64,000 nt of DNA from AC-32 sp963755635. Its GTDB lineage: Bacteria; Actinomycetota; Thermoleophilia; Gaiellales; Gaiellaceae. Below, in pieces: positions 24,980 through 34,318 of the stretch; positions within the stretch are counted from its first letter, which is position 1, and every line of letters begins with the position of its first letter. The notes beneath the pieces were generated by a model. That model was not told where the DNA came from. It did not search any database and saw only the letters and a list, made by a program, of their open reading frames with translations. The stretch spans positions 52,270 to 116,269 of the forward strand of contig CAVWKS010000021.1 in the NCBI GenBank assembly GCA_963755635.1, given 5' to 3'. A program made the position numbers and the translations under genes.

Positions 24980-26358
24980 GCGCGCAGAACGACTTCGAGC
25001 GCGGTGCCCCGGCCCGGCGCCGAGCTGATGCGGAAGCCGCCGCCGATCGTCGCCGCTCGGGCCCGCATGTTCTTCAGACCCTGACCCGGCGCGATCTCGG
25101 CCTCGTCGAAGCCGGTGCCGTCGTCCACGACCGTGACGAGCCGCTCGCCGTCTCGCTCGCCGATCAGCACCTCCGCCCGGCGGGCGCCCGCGTGCTTGCG
25201 GGCATTCGCGAGGCCCTCCTGGACGATCCGGAAGACCTCGATCTGCTCGTCGGGCGCGAGCCGGATCCCGTCCTCGATCTCGAGGTCGACCTCGAGCAGG
25301 CCGTCGGCGGTCAGGAAGTCGACGTAGCGGCGAAGCGCCGAGTCGAACGGCGCCGAGCCGCCTGCAGAGGACAGCGCGAGCACCGCGAAGCGCGCCTCCT
25401 GCTGCGCGGCCGCGGCAGCTTCCTTCAGCTGCGCGAGAGTCCTTTCAGGGTCGCTGCCGTTCTCGAGCATGCTCGCGTGGGTCGAGACGGCGAACAGGTA
25501 CTGCGCGAGCCCGTCGTGGATCTCGCGCGCGACGCGGGCACGTTCCTCCGCCACCGCCCGACCGAATTCCGCAAACCGGATCGCGCGCCACACGCCGACG
25601 AGCAGGACGCTGTAGGAGAGCAGCCGGAGGAAGTCGCCCTGCGAGACGTAGTGCGGGGAGAGCAGCGGCGTGAAGACGTAGTGGAGCTCGGCGAAGAGCG
25701 CGAGCGTGGCGGCGAGGCAGAGCCAGCGGTCGAGGTCGTTGCGGTGGGCGCGGAAGCGCAGGCCCCAGCCGACCATCGCAACCAGCGAGAGCAAGGCCTG
25801 AGCGGCGAGCGCGCCCATCAGCTGGAACGGCTGCTGCGCGCCGACGTCCTCGGCCACGGGTGGCAGCGACGTGCCGGCCTGCTGGGCCAGCGCCCAGACC
25901 AGGCCGAGGAGGATCGCTATGCCGAGCAGCATCTCCCAGAGCGCGCGACCGCGGGCGTTCACGCGGCGGCGAGAGAAGGGCGCAGCCGCGATCAGCAATG
26001 CCGCCAGCAGACGGGCGCCGACGCTGGCCCAGAACTCGGTCCGGTGCAGCGAATCCCCGCCGAGCACCGGCGCGATCGAGAACGCCAGGGTCCCGACCGC
26101 CGCCGTCGCGAACCCGCCGCAGAGCAGCAGGTCAAGCCGCCGGCCCTCGACGGAGAAGCGGACGCCGGCGAGCACCGCGACGATCGTCGCCGCGAGCGTG
26201 ACCGCCGTGTCCAGCACGAGCCGCACCTGCGGCAAGGAGTAGGTGTTGCGCAGGCTCGGGTGCGCGAGGAAGAGCGCCAGGCCGGCTGCCAGCAGCCAGA
26301 TCAGGAGCACCTCGCCCGAAAGCCAGGCGTAGTAGTCGTCACGGTCTTCGTGCCGCAT
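24976..26358 (-). CDS. NarL/DegS-type sensor histidine kinase
   Basis: 460 residues. Eight or so membrane helices fill residues 12-265. Then comes the HisKA_3 dimerisation domain with phospho-acceptor His281 in ERARVAREIHDGLAQYLFAVS, and an ATPase domain with EGLANARKHAGA (N box), VVDDGTGFD and GQGLKNMRARA. No extracytoplasmic sensor domain is seen, so it probably senses within the membrane. It is divergent from the response-regulator gene at 26401 with 42 bases between starts, and is very likely its partner kinase. A GATAAG box sits 6 nt before its ATG. Confidence 0.85.
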   Translation of the reverse strand: MRHEDRDDYYAWLSGEVLLIWLLAAGLALFLAHPSLRNTYSLPQVRLVLDTAVTLAATIVAVLAGVRFSVEGRRLDLLLCGGFATAAVGTLAFSIAPVLGGDSLHRTEFWASVGARLLAALLIAAAPFSRRRVNARGRALWEMLLGIAILLGLVWALAQQAGTSLPPVAEDVGAQQPFQLMGALAAQALLSLVAMVGWGLRFRAHRNDLDRWLCLAATLALFAELHYVFTPLLSPHYVSQGDFLRLLSYSVLLVGVWRAIRFAEFGRAVAEERARVAREIHDGLAQYLFAVSTHASMLENGSDPERTLAQLKEAAAAAQQEARFAVLALSSAGGSAPFDSALRRYVDFLTADGLLEVDLEIEDGIRLAPDEQIEVFRIVQEGLANARKHAGARRAEVLIGERDGERLVTVVDDGTGFDEAEIAPGQGLKNMRARAATIGGGFRISSAPGRGTALEVVLRA

Positions 26359-26364
26359 GAAGCC

Positions 26365-26370
26365 CTTATC
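26365..26370 (-). promoter_or_regulatory. -10 box of the histidine kinase
   Basis: GATAAG on the minus strand, 6 nt before ATG 26358, within the 42-base divergent region shared with the response regulator. Confidence 0.35.
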
Positions 26371-26400
26371 GGCATCGCTTCTTCTGCCGACAAGGCTTTC

Positions 26401-27036
26401 GTGCGGATCCTGATCGTCGACGACCACCCGATCACGCGGGATGCCCTTGCCGCGCTCCTCGGCGAGCACGACTTCACGGTCGTGGGCCAGGCCGGCGACG
26501 GAGAGGCCGCGATCGAGCTTGCGCGCACTCTGCAGCCGCAGCTCGTCCTGCTCGACCTCTCGATGCCGGGCCTGAGCGGGCTCGAGGCCTTGCCGCGGAT
26601 CCGGGAGGCGGCGCCCGGGTGCGAGGTCGTCGTCCTGACCGCCTCGGGCACCGAGGAGAACCTGCTGTCGGCGATCCGCGGGGGCGCGGCCGGCTATCTG
26701 CTCAAGAACGAGCCGCCCGAGCGAATCGTCGACTTCCTGCGCGGCGTCGGCGACGGCCAGGCGGCACTCTCGGGCGAGGTCGCGCGCCGGCTGCTCGAGC
26801 AGGTGCGCGAAGGCGGAACCCGCGGCGTCCCCGACGAGATCGCGCACTCGCTCAGCGCCCGCGAGCTCGAGGTCCTGCTCCTGCTGGACGAGCACCTCGG
26901 CACCGACGAGATCGCGGCGCGCCTCTTCATCTCCGAGCACACCGTCCGCTCGCACGTCAAGAGCCTGCTCCGCAAGCTGAACGTCTCGTCGCGCCGCGAG
27001 GCGCTCGAAGCGCTGAATTCCGCTCGCGCGGCTTGA
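26401..27036 (+). CDS. NarL/FixJ-type response regulator
   Basis: 211 residues. The receiver has VRILIVDDHPITRDAL, phospho-acceptor Asp52 in LVLLDLSMPGLSG, and LLKNEP lysine. A linker precedes a LuxR-type HTH (LSARELEVLLLLDEHLGTDEIAARLFISEHTVRSHVKSLLRKLNV). It is a DNA-binding regulator phosphorylated by the divergent HisKA_3 kinase. GTG 26401 opens exactly on the receiver. A terminator lies 115 bases downstream of the stop. Confidence 0.9.
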   Translation: MRILIVDDHPITRDALAALLGEHDFTVVGQAGDGEAAIELARTLQPQLVLLDLSMPGLSGLEALPRIREAAPGCEVVVLTASGTEENLLSAIRGGAAGYLLKNEPPERIVDFLRGVGDGQAALSGEVARRLLEQVREGGTRGVPDEIAHSLSARELEVLLLLDEHLGTDEIAARLFISEHTVRSHVKSLLRKLNVSSRREALEALNSARAA

Positions 27037-27149
27037 AAATCACCCACCGCGGGGGATACGAATCACCCAGGGCTCCGCGCTCTCCAGCCGATACTTCGAG
27101 CAGGAATTCCTCCTGATTCCCGAAGCGCGGTGGCTCTGTGCTTCTCGCG

Positions 27150-27174
27150 AAGGCCGGCCCTGATGGCCGGCCTT
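27150..27174. terminator. Bidirectional terminator
   Basis: AAGGCCGGCC (27150-27159) and GGCCGGCCTT (27165-27174) with TTT after it. It separates the response regulator from the converging HDAC-like gene; the rest of 27037-27176 shows nothing else. Confidence 0.75.
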
Positions 27175-27176
27175 TG

Positions 27177-27944
<768 letters not shown>

Positions 27945-28009
27945 CTTGAGCCGCTCGCGCGTCTCGACGTGCGGCTCGGTCGGATGCAGCTCCGCGAGCG
28001 CCGGGTGGC

Positions 28010-28243
28010 TTACGTACTCGATCTGACCGCGTCCGCGAGCGTCTCGAGGTCCGTGCCGCTCCGCGCGCGGCCGACGAGGTAGCAGAGCAGCGGCGCGTTC
28101 GTCCGCTCGCCCGAGTCGTGCGCTGCGATCCGCGCGAGGTCGAGCAGCTCGCGCACGTCGTCGTCCGACAGCTCGAGCTCTCCAGGCGCGATGCCCGCCG
28201 CGGCGGCGATCCGGTCCCGTGCTTCTGTGAGCCAGACGTCCAT
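28010..28243 (-). CDS. DUF6457-like small protein
   Basis: 77 residues, MDVWLTEARDRIAAAAGIAPGEL through LLDLARIAAHDSGERTNAPLLCYLVGRARSG. This is a short all-helical protein often found in actinobacteria beside molybdopterin or nuclease genes; its role is unknown. ATG 28243 shares one base with the upstream exonuclease stop (TGATG), and its own TAA overlaps the inferred start of the HDAC-like gene. Confidence 0.7.
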   Translation of the reverse strand: MDVWLTEARDRIAAAAGIAPGELELSDDDVRELLDLARIAAHDSGERTNAPLLCYLVGRARSGTDLETLADAVRSST

Positions 28244-29052
28244 CACGCCAACTTTGCCAGGCGGTCGGCCAGAGCGTTCAGGCCCCACTCGCGAACGAGA
28301 GAGGACGCCTCTGCCCACGAGGGAGTCTGGTCTTCGAGGGGAGGGAGTGGGGCAGAGGCGTCCAGCGCCGCTATTCGACGGTAGAGACGCAAGTCCTCCG
28401 CCTCCGCGGAAAATCTTCCGGCGGCCAGCGCGGCCTCGAGCGAGCCGTATTCGCGCAGGATGTCGGCGGCCTTCTTCGGGCCGATCCCGGCCGCTCCCGG
28501 GAGCTTGTCGGAGGGGTCGCCGCGCAGGGCGATGAAGTCCGGGACCTGCTCCGGGTCGACGCCGTAGCGCTCGCGCACCTCGTCCGGGCCGATTCGCGCC
28601 AGCTCCGAGACGCCGCGCACCGGCTGGAGGATCGTCGTCCGCTCGCTCGCCAGCTGAAAGGCGTCGCGGTCGGAGGTCGCGACCAGCGCCGTGCCGCCTC
28701 GCGCTTCCTCGGAGGCCACCGCCGCGGCGAGGAAGTCGTCCGCCTCGTAGCCGGCCCCCTTGGCCGCGCCGAACCCGGCGGCCTCGACCACCTGCGGCAG
28801 CATGTCGAGCTGCTCGACGAGCGCGTCGTCGAAGACGCGCCCGCTCTGGTAGGCCTCGAACGCCTCGGTGCGGTAGGTCGGCTGGAAGAGCGAGTCCCAC
28901 CCGACGAGCACCGCCCTCGGCTCCTCGGCCTGCCAGAGCCGGACGAGCATGTTCGTGAAGCCGACGACGCAGCCCAGCCGGACCGTCTTCGGCATCGCGT
29001 GGTAGGCGCGGTGCGCCAGCGAGTCGCCGTCGATCACGAGTAGCGGCTTCAC
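28243..29052 (-). CDS. 5'-3' exonuclease (PolA N-domain/FEN family)
   Basis: 269 residues. The FEN-type nuclease acidic residues are visible in LLVIDGDSLAHRAYHAMP and GAGYEADDFLAAAVASEE, then VATSDRDAFQLAS and FIALRGDPSDKLPGAAGIGPKKAADILREYGSLEAAL (the H3TH DNA-binding motif). This is the stand-alone form of the DNA polymerase I 5' nuclease, which removes RNA primers and flaps. GTG 29052 overlaps the upstream acyltransferase stop (GTGA). Confidence 0.9.
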   Translation of the reverse strand: MKPLLVIDGDSLAHRAYHAMPKTVRLGCVVGFTNMLVRLWQAEEPRAVLVGWDSLFQPTYRTEAFEAYQSGRVFDDALVEQLDMLPQVVEAAGFGAAKGAGYEADDFLAAAVASEEARGGTALVATSDRDAFQLASERTTILQPVRGVSELARIGPDEVRERYGVDPEQVPDFIALRGDPSDKLPGAAGIGPKKAADILREYGSLEAALAAGRFSAEAEDLRLYRRIAALDASAPLPPLEDQTPSWAEASSLVREWGLNALADRLAKLA

Positions 29053-29612
29053 AGCGACGCGTGCAGCTCCTCGATCCGTGCCATCAGGCGCTCGGTCGCC
29101 ACCTCGGCCGCGGCCTTGACGTCGAGCCCGTCCAGATCCGAGAGGTCGAGCGGTGAGCCGTAGGCGACGCGCAGCGGCCCGAGCCGGGTGAGCCGGTCCG
29201 TGCCCTTGATCGCAGCGGGCACGAGCGGCGCCTCGGCGCCGAGCGCGATCCGTGCAGCGCCCGTGTGCGCCCGCGCGACGTGCTTCTTGCGCAACCCTTT
29301 CCGGCGGCGCGTCCCCTCGGGGAACATCACCACGATCTCGCCCTCGCGAACGAGCTCGATCGCGGTCCGCATGGCCGCGATGTCACCCTCGCCGCGGTGC
29401 ACCTTGAAGGCGCCGCCCGCGGTGATGATCGGCCCGATCACCGGGTTGAACAGCTCGGACTTCGCCATGAACCGAAGCTGCCGCCCCGGCCAGACCGGCA
29501 TCCCGAGCGCCCACGGGTCGAAGTTCGAGGTGTGGTTCGCGGCGAGCACGAATCCCTGGTCGAGCGGCAGGTTCTCCTTGCCGCGCACCCGCAGGCGAAA
29601 CAGCCCCTTCAC
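29049..29612 (-). CDS. 1-acylglycerol-3-phosphate acyltransferase (PlsC family)
   Basis: 187 residues. The acyltransferase motifs are LAANHTSNFDPWAL (NHxxxxD), FKVHRGEGD, MFPEGTRRRKGL (block III) and PLVPAAIKGTDRL. It makes phosphatidic acid for membrane lipid synthesis. GTG 29612 is the first canonical start; upstream in-frame codons (YNAFAAVSYPLVKGLF) look like the usual PlsC N-terminus, so the true start may be further up. It heads the operon acyltransferase / exonuclease / DUF6457 / HDAC-like and is divergent from topA. Confidence 0.88.
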   Translation of the reverse strand: MKGLFRLRVRGKENLPLDQGFVLAANHTSNFDPWALGMPVWPGRQLRFMAKSELFNPVIGPIITAGGAFKVHRGEGDIAAMRTAIELVREGEIVVMFPEGTRRRKGLRKKHVARAHTGAARIALGAEAPLVPAAIKGTDRLTRLGPLRVAYGSPLDLSDLDGLDVKAAAEVATERLMARIEELHASL

Positions 29613-29663
29613 GAGCGGGTACGAAACCGCGGCGAACGCGTTGTATACGGCAGAAGTCTGAAT

Positions 29664-29702
29664 GTTCGGCAGTAAACAGGGAGAAACGCGGCTGTGCCGA
29701 AC
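29664..29702. promoter_or_regulatory. Operator-like inverted repeat between plsC-like gene and topA
   Basis: GTTCGGCA (29664-29671) and TGCCGAAC (29695-29702) are perfectly complementary with a 23-base gap, centred in the divergent promoter region. Confidence 0.45.
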
Positions 29703-29739
29703 CTCCTATCGCGGCCGGAGCGTCCGTCGAGGCGGTCGC

Positions 29740-29745
29740 TAAGGT
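29740..29745 (+). promoter_or_regulatory. -10 box of topA
   Basis: TAAGGT, 8 nt before GTG 29754; fits a leaderless topA transcript and decides the start over GTG 29694. Confidence 0.4.
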
Positions 29746-29753
29746 GGACCGCT

Positions 29754-32339
29754 GTGGCAGCCAAAGCAAAAGGGAAACGCGTCGTCATCGTCGAGTCGCC
29801 TGCGAAGGCGCGGACGATCGCCGGCTACCTCGGCGACGACTTCGTGGTCGAGTCGAGCGTCGGCCACATCCGCGACCTGCCCCAGAGCGCGGCCGACGTT
29901 CCGGCAAAGCACAAGAAGGAGCCCTGGGCGCGCCTCGGCGTGGACGTCGAGAACGACTTCGAGCCGCTCTACATCCTCGACGCCGACAAGAAGAAGACGG
30001 TTGACCTGCTCAAGAAGAGCGTCGCGGAGGCGGACGAGGTGCTGCTCGCGACGGACGAAGACCGCGAAGGCGAGGCGATCGCGTGGCACCTGCTCGAGGT
30101 GCTCAAGCCGAAGGTGCCCGTGCGCCGGATGGTCTTCCACGAGATCACGCCCGACGCGATCCGCCGCGCGCTCGCGGAGACGCGCGGGATCGACGAACGG
30201 CTGGTCGACGCGCAGGAGACGCGCCGCATCCTCGACCGGCTCTACGGCTACGAGGTCTCGCCGGTGCTCTGGAAGAAGATCATGCGCGGGCTCTCGGCAG
30301 GGCGCGTGCAGTCGGTCGCGACGCGGCTCGTCGTCGAGCGCGAGCGCGAGCGGATCGCGTTCGTTCGCGCATCCTGGTGGGACATCAAGGCAACGTTCGC
30401 GCCCGACCCGTTCGAGGCGCAGCTCTTCTCGCTCGACGGTCGCCGGATCGCAACCGGGCGGGACCTCGGCGCGGACGGGCAGCTCAAGGATGACGCGCTG
30501 CTCGTGCTCGACGAGCCCGGCGCGCGAGGGCTCGCCGAGCGGCTCGAGGACGTCCCATTCAGGGTCGGCAGCGTCGAGAGCAAGCCGTATTCGCGCAAGC
30601 CGAGCGCGCCGTTCATGACCTCGACGCTGCAGCAGGAGGCGAGCCGCAAGCTCCGCTACACGGCGCAGACGACGATGCGGATCGCCCAGCGGCTGTACGA
30701 GAACGGCTACATCACTTACATGCGAACCGACTCGACGACGCTGTCGGAGTCGGCGCTCGCCGCCGCGCGCGACCAGGCGCGGCAGCTCTACGGCGCCGAC
30801 TACGTGCCCGACAAGCCGCGGCGCTACGAGCGCAAGGTGAAGAACGCGCAGGAGGCGCACGAGGCGATCCGGCCCGCCGGCGACACGTTCCGCACCCCCC
30901 AACAGGTGGAGCGGGAGCTGTCGGCGGACGAGCGCAAGCTCTACGACCTGATCTGGATGCGCACGATCGCCTCGCAGATGGCGGACGCCAAGGGCAATAC
31001 GGTCTCGGTGCGGATCACGGGCACATCCTCGGCCGGCGAGGTCGCAGAGTTCGCCGCGGCCGGGACGACGATCACGTTCCGGGGTTTCCTCGCTGCCTAC
31101 GAGGAAGGACGCGACGAAGCGGTCTCGGCGAGCCCGAGCCGAGAGGACGAAGAGCGCCGGCTGCCGCTCCTCAAGGAAGGGCAGGAGCTGCAAGCGGCAC
31201 GGCTCGTACCGGAGGGGCACGAGACCAATCCACCGGCGCGCTACACGGAGGCGACGCTCGTGCGAGCGCTCGAGCAGCGAGGCATCGGCCGGCCGTCGAC
31301 GTACGCCTCGATCATCGGCACCATTCTCGACCGCGGCTACGTCTTCAAGAAGGACAGCGCGCTCGTCCCGTCGTTCCTGGCCTTCGCCGTCGTCGGCCTG
31401 CTCGAGCACCACTTCGGGAAGCTCGTCGACTACGACTTCACCGCGCGGATGGAGGACGACCTCGACCGGATCGCGGCCGGCGACGAGCAGCGGGTCGGCT
31501 GGCTGCGACGCTTCTATTACGGCGACAACGGCAACGGCCTGAAAGACCTCGTCGAGGATCTCGGCGGGATCGACGCGCGCGAGGTCAGCTCGGTCGAGAT
31601 CGGCGACGGGATCGTCCTCCGGGTCGGCCGTTACGGCGCCTACCTCGAGCGCGACGGCTCGCGCGCGAACGTCCCGGCCGACTTCGTTCCGGACGAGCTG
31701 ACCGTCGAAAAGGCGGAGGAGCTGCTCGCGCAGCCGTCCCAGGACCGCTCGCTCGGCACCGACCCGGAGACGGGGCGGGAGATCGTGGTGCGCACGGGCC
31801 GCTACGGACCCTTCGTCACCGAAGTGCTGGACGAGGAGACGAAGGAAAAGCCGCGCACGGCCTCGCTCTTCAAGAGCATGTCGCCGGAGACCGTCACGCT
31901 CGACGAGGCCCTGCAGCTTCTCTCGCTGCCGCGCGCGCTCGGGACGGCGGAAGACGGCGAGGAGGTGCTCGCGCGCAACGGCCGGTTCGGGCCGTACATC
32001 CAGAAGGGCAAGGAGACGCGGTCGCTGGAGCGTGAGGAACAGCTGTTCGAAGTGACGCTCGAGGAAGCCCTGGCGCTGCTCGCCAAGCCGAAGCAGGGCC
32101 GGCGCGGGGGCTCCGCGAAGGCGCCGCTGCGGGAGCTCGGCGAGGATCCGCTGAGCGGGAAGGCGATCGAGGTCCGGGACGGCCGCTTCGGCCCCTACGT
32201 GACCGACGGAGAGACGAACGCCAGCCTGCGCGCCGGCGACTCGGTCGAGTCGGTCACCGTCGAGCGCGCATCCGAGCTGCTCGCCGAGCGCCGCGCGAAG
32301 GGCCCATCCAAGCCGCGCAAGAAGCGGCGGGCTTCGTAA
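29754..32339 (+). CDS. topA: DNA topoisomerase I
   Basis: 861 residues. The TOPRIM domain is RVVIVESPAKARTIAGYL with the acidic TDEDREGEAIAWHL. The active-site tyrosine lies in NGYITYMRTDSTTLSESAL, with SAGRVQSVATRLVVERERE upstream. It relaxes negative supercoils. The C-terminus has no Cys4 zinc fingers; instead it carries several repeats of the form GRFGPYI/GRYGPFV (e.g. VVRTGRYGPFV, LARNGRFGPYIQKG, VRDGRFGPYVTDG), the actinobacterial Topo I repeats, and a basic tail PSKPRKKRRAS. GTG 29754 is preferred to GTG 29694 because of the -10 box between them. It precedes the sigma factor gene. Confidence 0.94.
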   Translation: MAAKAKGKRVVIVESPAKARTIAGYLGDDFVVESSVGHIRDLPQSAADVPAKHKKEPWARLGVDVENDFEPLYILDADKKKTVDLLKKSVAEADEVLLATDEDREGEAIAWHLLEVLKPKVPVRRMVFHEITPDAIRRALAETRGIDERLVDAQETRRILDRLYGYEVSPVLWKKIMRGLSAGRVQSVATRLVVERERERIAFVRASWWDIKATFAPDPFEAQLFSLDGRRIATGRDLGADGQLKDDALLVLDEPGARGLAERLEDVPFRVGSVESKPYSRKPSAPFMTSTLQQEASRKLRYTAQTTMRIAQRLYENGYITYMRTDSTTLSESALAAARDQARQLYGADYVPDKPRRYERKVKNAQEAHEAIRPAGDTFRTPQQVERELSADERKLYDLIWMRTIASQMADAKGNTVSVRITGTSSAGEVAEFAAAGTTITFRGFLAAYEEGRDEAVSASPSREDEERRLPLLKEGQELQAARLVPEGHETNPPARYTEATLVRALEQRGIGRPSTYASIIGTILDRGYVFKKDSALVPSFLAFAVVGLLEHHFGKLVDYDFTARMEDDLDRIAAGDEQRVGWLRRFYYGDNGNGLKDLVEDLGGIDAREVSSVEIGDGIVLRVGRYGAYLERDGSRANVPADFVPDELTVEKAEELLAQPSQDRSLGTDPETGREIVVRTGRYGPFVTEVLDEETKEKPRTASLFKSMSPETVTLDEALQLLSLPRALGTAEDGEEVLARNGRFGPYIQKGKETRSLEREEQLFEVTLEEALALLAKPKQGRRGGSAKAPLRELGEDPLSGKAIEVRDGRFGPYVTDGETNASLRAGDSVESVTVERASELLAERRAKGPSKPRKKRRAS

Positions 32340-32508
32340 CGCAGTCGTAACAGTTGCCGGCAAACCTTTTCCCGCACCCCTCGTCTTGAAGGATGAGGCA
32401 AACCGAAAAGGGCACCGGCGCGGAATAGGAATACCGAGCACCACGTTTTCAAGACGGGGCCACTGGGCGAGCCGCATACCCTGTTCAGCCGAGGAGTTTG
32501 GCCATACA

Positions 32509-33639
32509 GTGCGAAAGATCGAGGCACCAGCGACGTCTAAGTCAGAAGAGGAAAAGTTGACTCCTAGCCAGCTACAAGAGCTGCTCGAAACCGAGCCTGC
32601 CCGCCTTCTGCTGGAAGGTGCGGAGGAGCGCGGCTACATCGAGCCCGCCGAGCTCGAGGCGTTCGCGCTCGAGCACGACCTCGCAGAGGACGAGGTCGAG
32701 CTCCTGACGCGCGAGCTCGAGACGGCCGGTCTCGAGGTGCGCGAGACCGCGGAAGAGCCCGAGCCCGCCGCCGAGAAGCCGGAGGCGGCCGAACCTGCTC
32801 AGGCCCAGCCGCAGGCGGTCGTCGGCGCGGCCGACAGCCTTCAGCTCTTCCTGGCCGACATCGGCCGGCACAAGCTCCTGACCGCTGCCGAGGAGGTCAT
32901 GCTCGCGAAGGCGATCGAGCGCGGCGACCTGAGCGCCAAGCGCCGCATGATCGAGTCGAACCTGCGCCTCGTCGTGTCGATCGCGAAGGGCTACCGCGGC
33001 CTCGGCGTCCCGTTCCTGGACCTGATCCAGGAGGGCACGCTCGGCCTCAACCGCGCGGTCGAGAAGTTCGACTGGCGCCGCGGCTACAAGTTCTCCACGT
33101 ACGCGACCTGGTGGATCCGCCAGTCGGTGCAGCGCGCGGTCGCGAACCACGCGCGCACGATCCGCGTGCCGGTCCACGTCGTCGAGCGCCAGCAGAAGCT
33201 CGGCCGGGCCGCGCGCCGGCTCGAGGTCGAGCTGGGCCGCGAGGCGACCAAGCAGGAGCTCGCCGAGGCGACCGGCCTGCCGCTCCAGCACGTCGACGAG
33301 GCGCTGGGCGCCGCGCAGGCGTCGGTCTCGCTCAACCAGACCGTCGGCGCCGACGACGAAGGCGAGCTGGGCGACCTGTTCGCCGACCGCGAGGCCGCGG
33401 ACCCGTTCGACGAGGCCGAGGAGTCCCTCCGCCGCCAGGGCGTGCGGCGGGCGCTCGACGCCCTGCCCGAGCGCGAGCGGCGCATCCTCGAGCTGCGCTT
33501 CGGCTTCGAGGGCGAGCCCTGGACGCTCGAGGCGATCGGCCACGAGCTCGACCTGACGCGCGAGCGCGTACGCCAGCTCGAGGGCCAGGCGCTGGCCCGC
33601 CTCGCGGCACTGCGCGAGCTGCAGACCGCAGCGGCCTAG
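32509..33639 (+). CDS. rpoD: Primary-type sigma-70 factor (RpoD/SigA)
   Basis: 376 residues from GTG 32509. Region 1.1-like acidic sequence (EEEKLTPSQLQELLETEPARLLLEGAEERGYIEPAELEAF) is followed by a Pro/Ala/Glu-rich linker. Regions 1.2-2 are SLQLFLADIGRHKLLTAAEE, VPFLDLIQEGTLGLNRAVEKFDWRRGYKFSTYATWWIRQSVQRA, then region 3, and region 4 LPERERRILELRFGF with LTRERVRQLEGQALARL. A region 1.1 plus full regions 2-4 mark a group 1 or group 2 sigma. GAGGAG (32491-32496) lies 12 nt upstream. 32340-32508 contains no clear gene; a short hairpin (32379-32398) is seen. Confidence 0.87.
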   Translation: MRKIEAPATSKSEEEKLTPSQLQELLETEPARLLLEGAEERGYIEPAELEAFALEHDLAEDEVELLTRELETAGLEVRETAEEPEPAAEKPEAAEPAQAQPQAVVGAADSLQLFLADIGRHKLLTAAEEVMLAKAIERGDLSAKRRMIESNLRLVVSIAKGYRGLGVPFLDLIQEGTLGLNRAVEKFDWRRGYKFSTYATWWIRQSVQRAVANHARTIRVPVHVVERQQKLGRAARRLEVELGREATKQELAEATGLPLQHVDEALGAAQASVSLNQTVGADDEGELGDLFADREAADPFDEAEESLRRQGVRRALDALPERERRILELRFGFEGEPWTLEAIGHELDLTRERVRQLEGQALARLAALRELQTAAA

Positions 33640-33668
33640 CCACGGCGCAAGACATCTGCATCGACGAG

Positions 33669-34241
33669 GTGGCGCCGGTGCGAGCCGAGCCCGACGGCGA
33701 CGCCGAGCAGGTGACGCAGGCGCTGGCCGGCGAGCCGCTGACGGTGGAGGAAAGCCGCGGCGACTGGGCGCGGGTCCTGACGGCGTACGACTACCCCGGC
33801 TGGATCCGGACGACGGCGCTCGGTAGAGCTCCGGGATCTGATCCCGGAAACTGGCTCCCGGAACCGCAGTCCGAAGGCGATCCCGTCGCCGAGGCCCGCG
33901 CGTACCTCGGCTCGCCGTACGAGTGGGGCGGGATGACCGACCGGGGCATCGACTGCTCCGGGCTCGTCCACATGGCCCACCGCCGGCTCGGCCGCCTCGT
34001 GCCCCGCGACGCCGACCAGCAGGCCGCCGCGGCCAGGCCCGTGGCCGAGGGTGAAGAGCGGCCGGGCGATCTGGTCGTCTACGGTGAGCCGGGCGCCGAG
34101 CACCACGTGGCGTTCTGGCTCGGCGGCGGTCGCATCCTCCACGCGACCGGCCGCGAGGGCGTGAACCGGGTCGTCGAGGAGGACGAGCCTGCCGAGCTCC
34201 GCGCCGGACCGCGCCGAACCGTTCGGCTCGGGCGACGGTAG
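33669..34241 (+). CDS. NlpC/P60 peptidase with SH3 domain
   Basis: 190 residues. An N-terminal SH3b domain (VAPVRAEPDGDAEQVTQALAGEPLTVEESRGDWARVLTAYDYPGWIRT) is followed by NlpC/P60: catalytic Cys in DRGIDCSGLVHMAHRRLG and His in AEHHVAFWLGGGRILHATG. These hydrolyse gamma-D-Glu to diamino-acid bonds in peptidoglycan or related dipeptides. No signal peptide is visible, like cytoplasmic peptidoglycan-recycling members. GTG 33669 is the first good start; the frame is open upstream through the sigma gene, so the start is approximate. It begins 29 bases after the rpoD stop and may be co-transcribed. Confidence 0.8.
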   Translation: MAPVRAEPDGDAEQVTQALAGEPLTVEESRGDWARVLTAYDYPGWIRTTALGRAPGSDPGNWLPEPQSEGDPVAEARAYLGSPYEWGGMTDRGIDCSGLVHMAHRRLGRLVPRDADQQAAAARPVAEGEERPGDLVVYGEPGAEHHVAFWLGGGRILHATGREGVNRVVEEDEPAELRAGPRRTVRLGRR

Positions 34242-34318
34242 TACCGGCAGGAAACCGGTGCTGTCTGCATACTTTCCGGCGGAATAAAACGGCCCAGTGG
34301 CCAGGATGGAGGTAGGGC

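Noticed and set aside
29739..32477. 912-residue open frame on the minus strand opposite topA
   Set aside because: It mirrors topA, has low-complexity Arg/Leu/Glu composition and no recognisable domain; long antisense frames are expected at this GC content.
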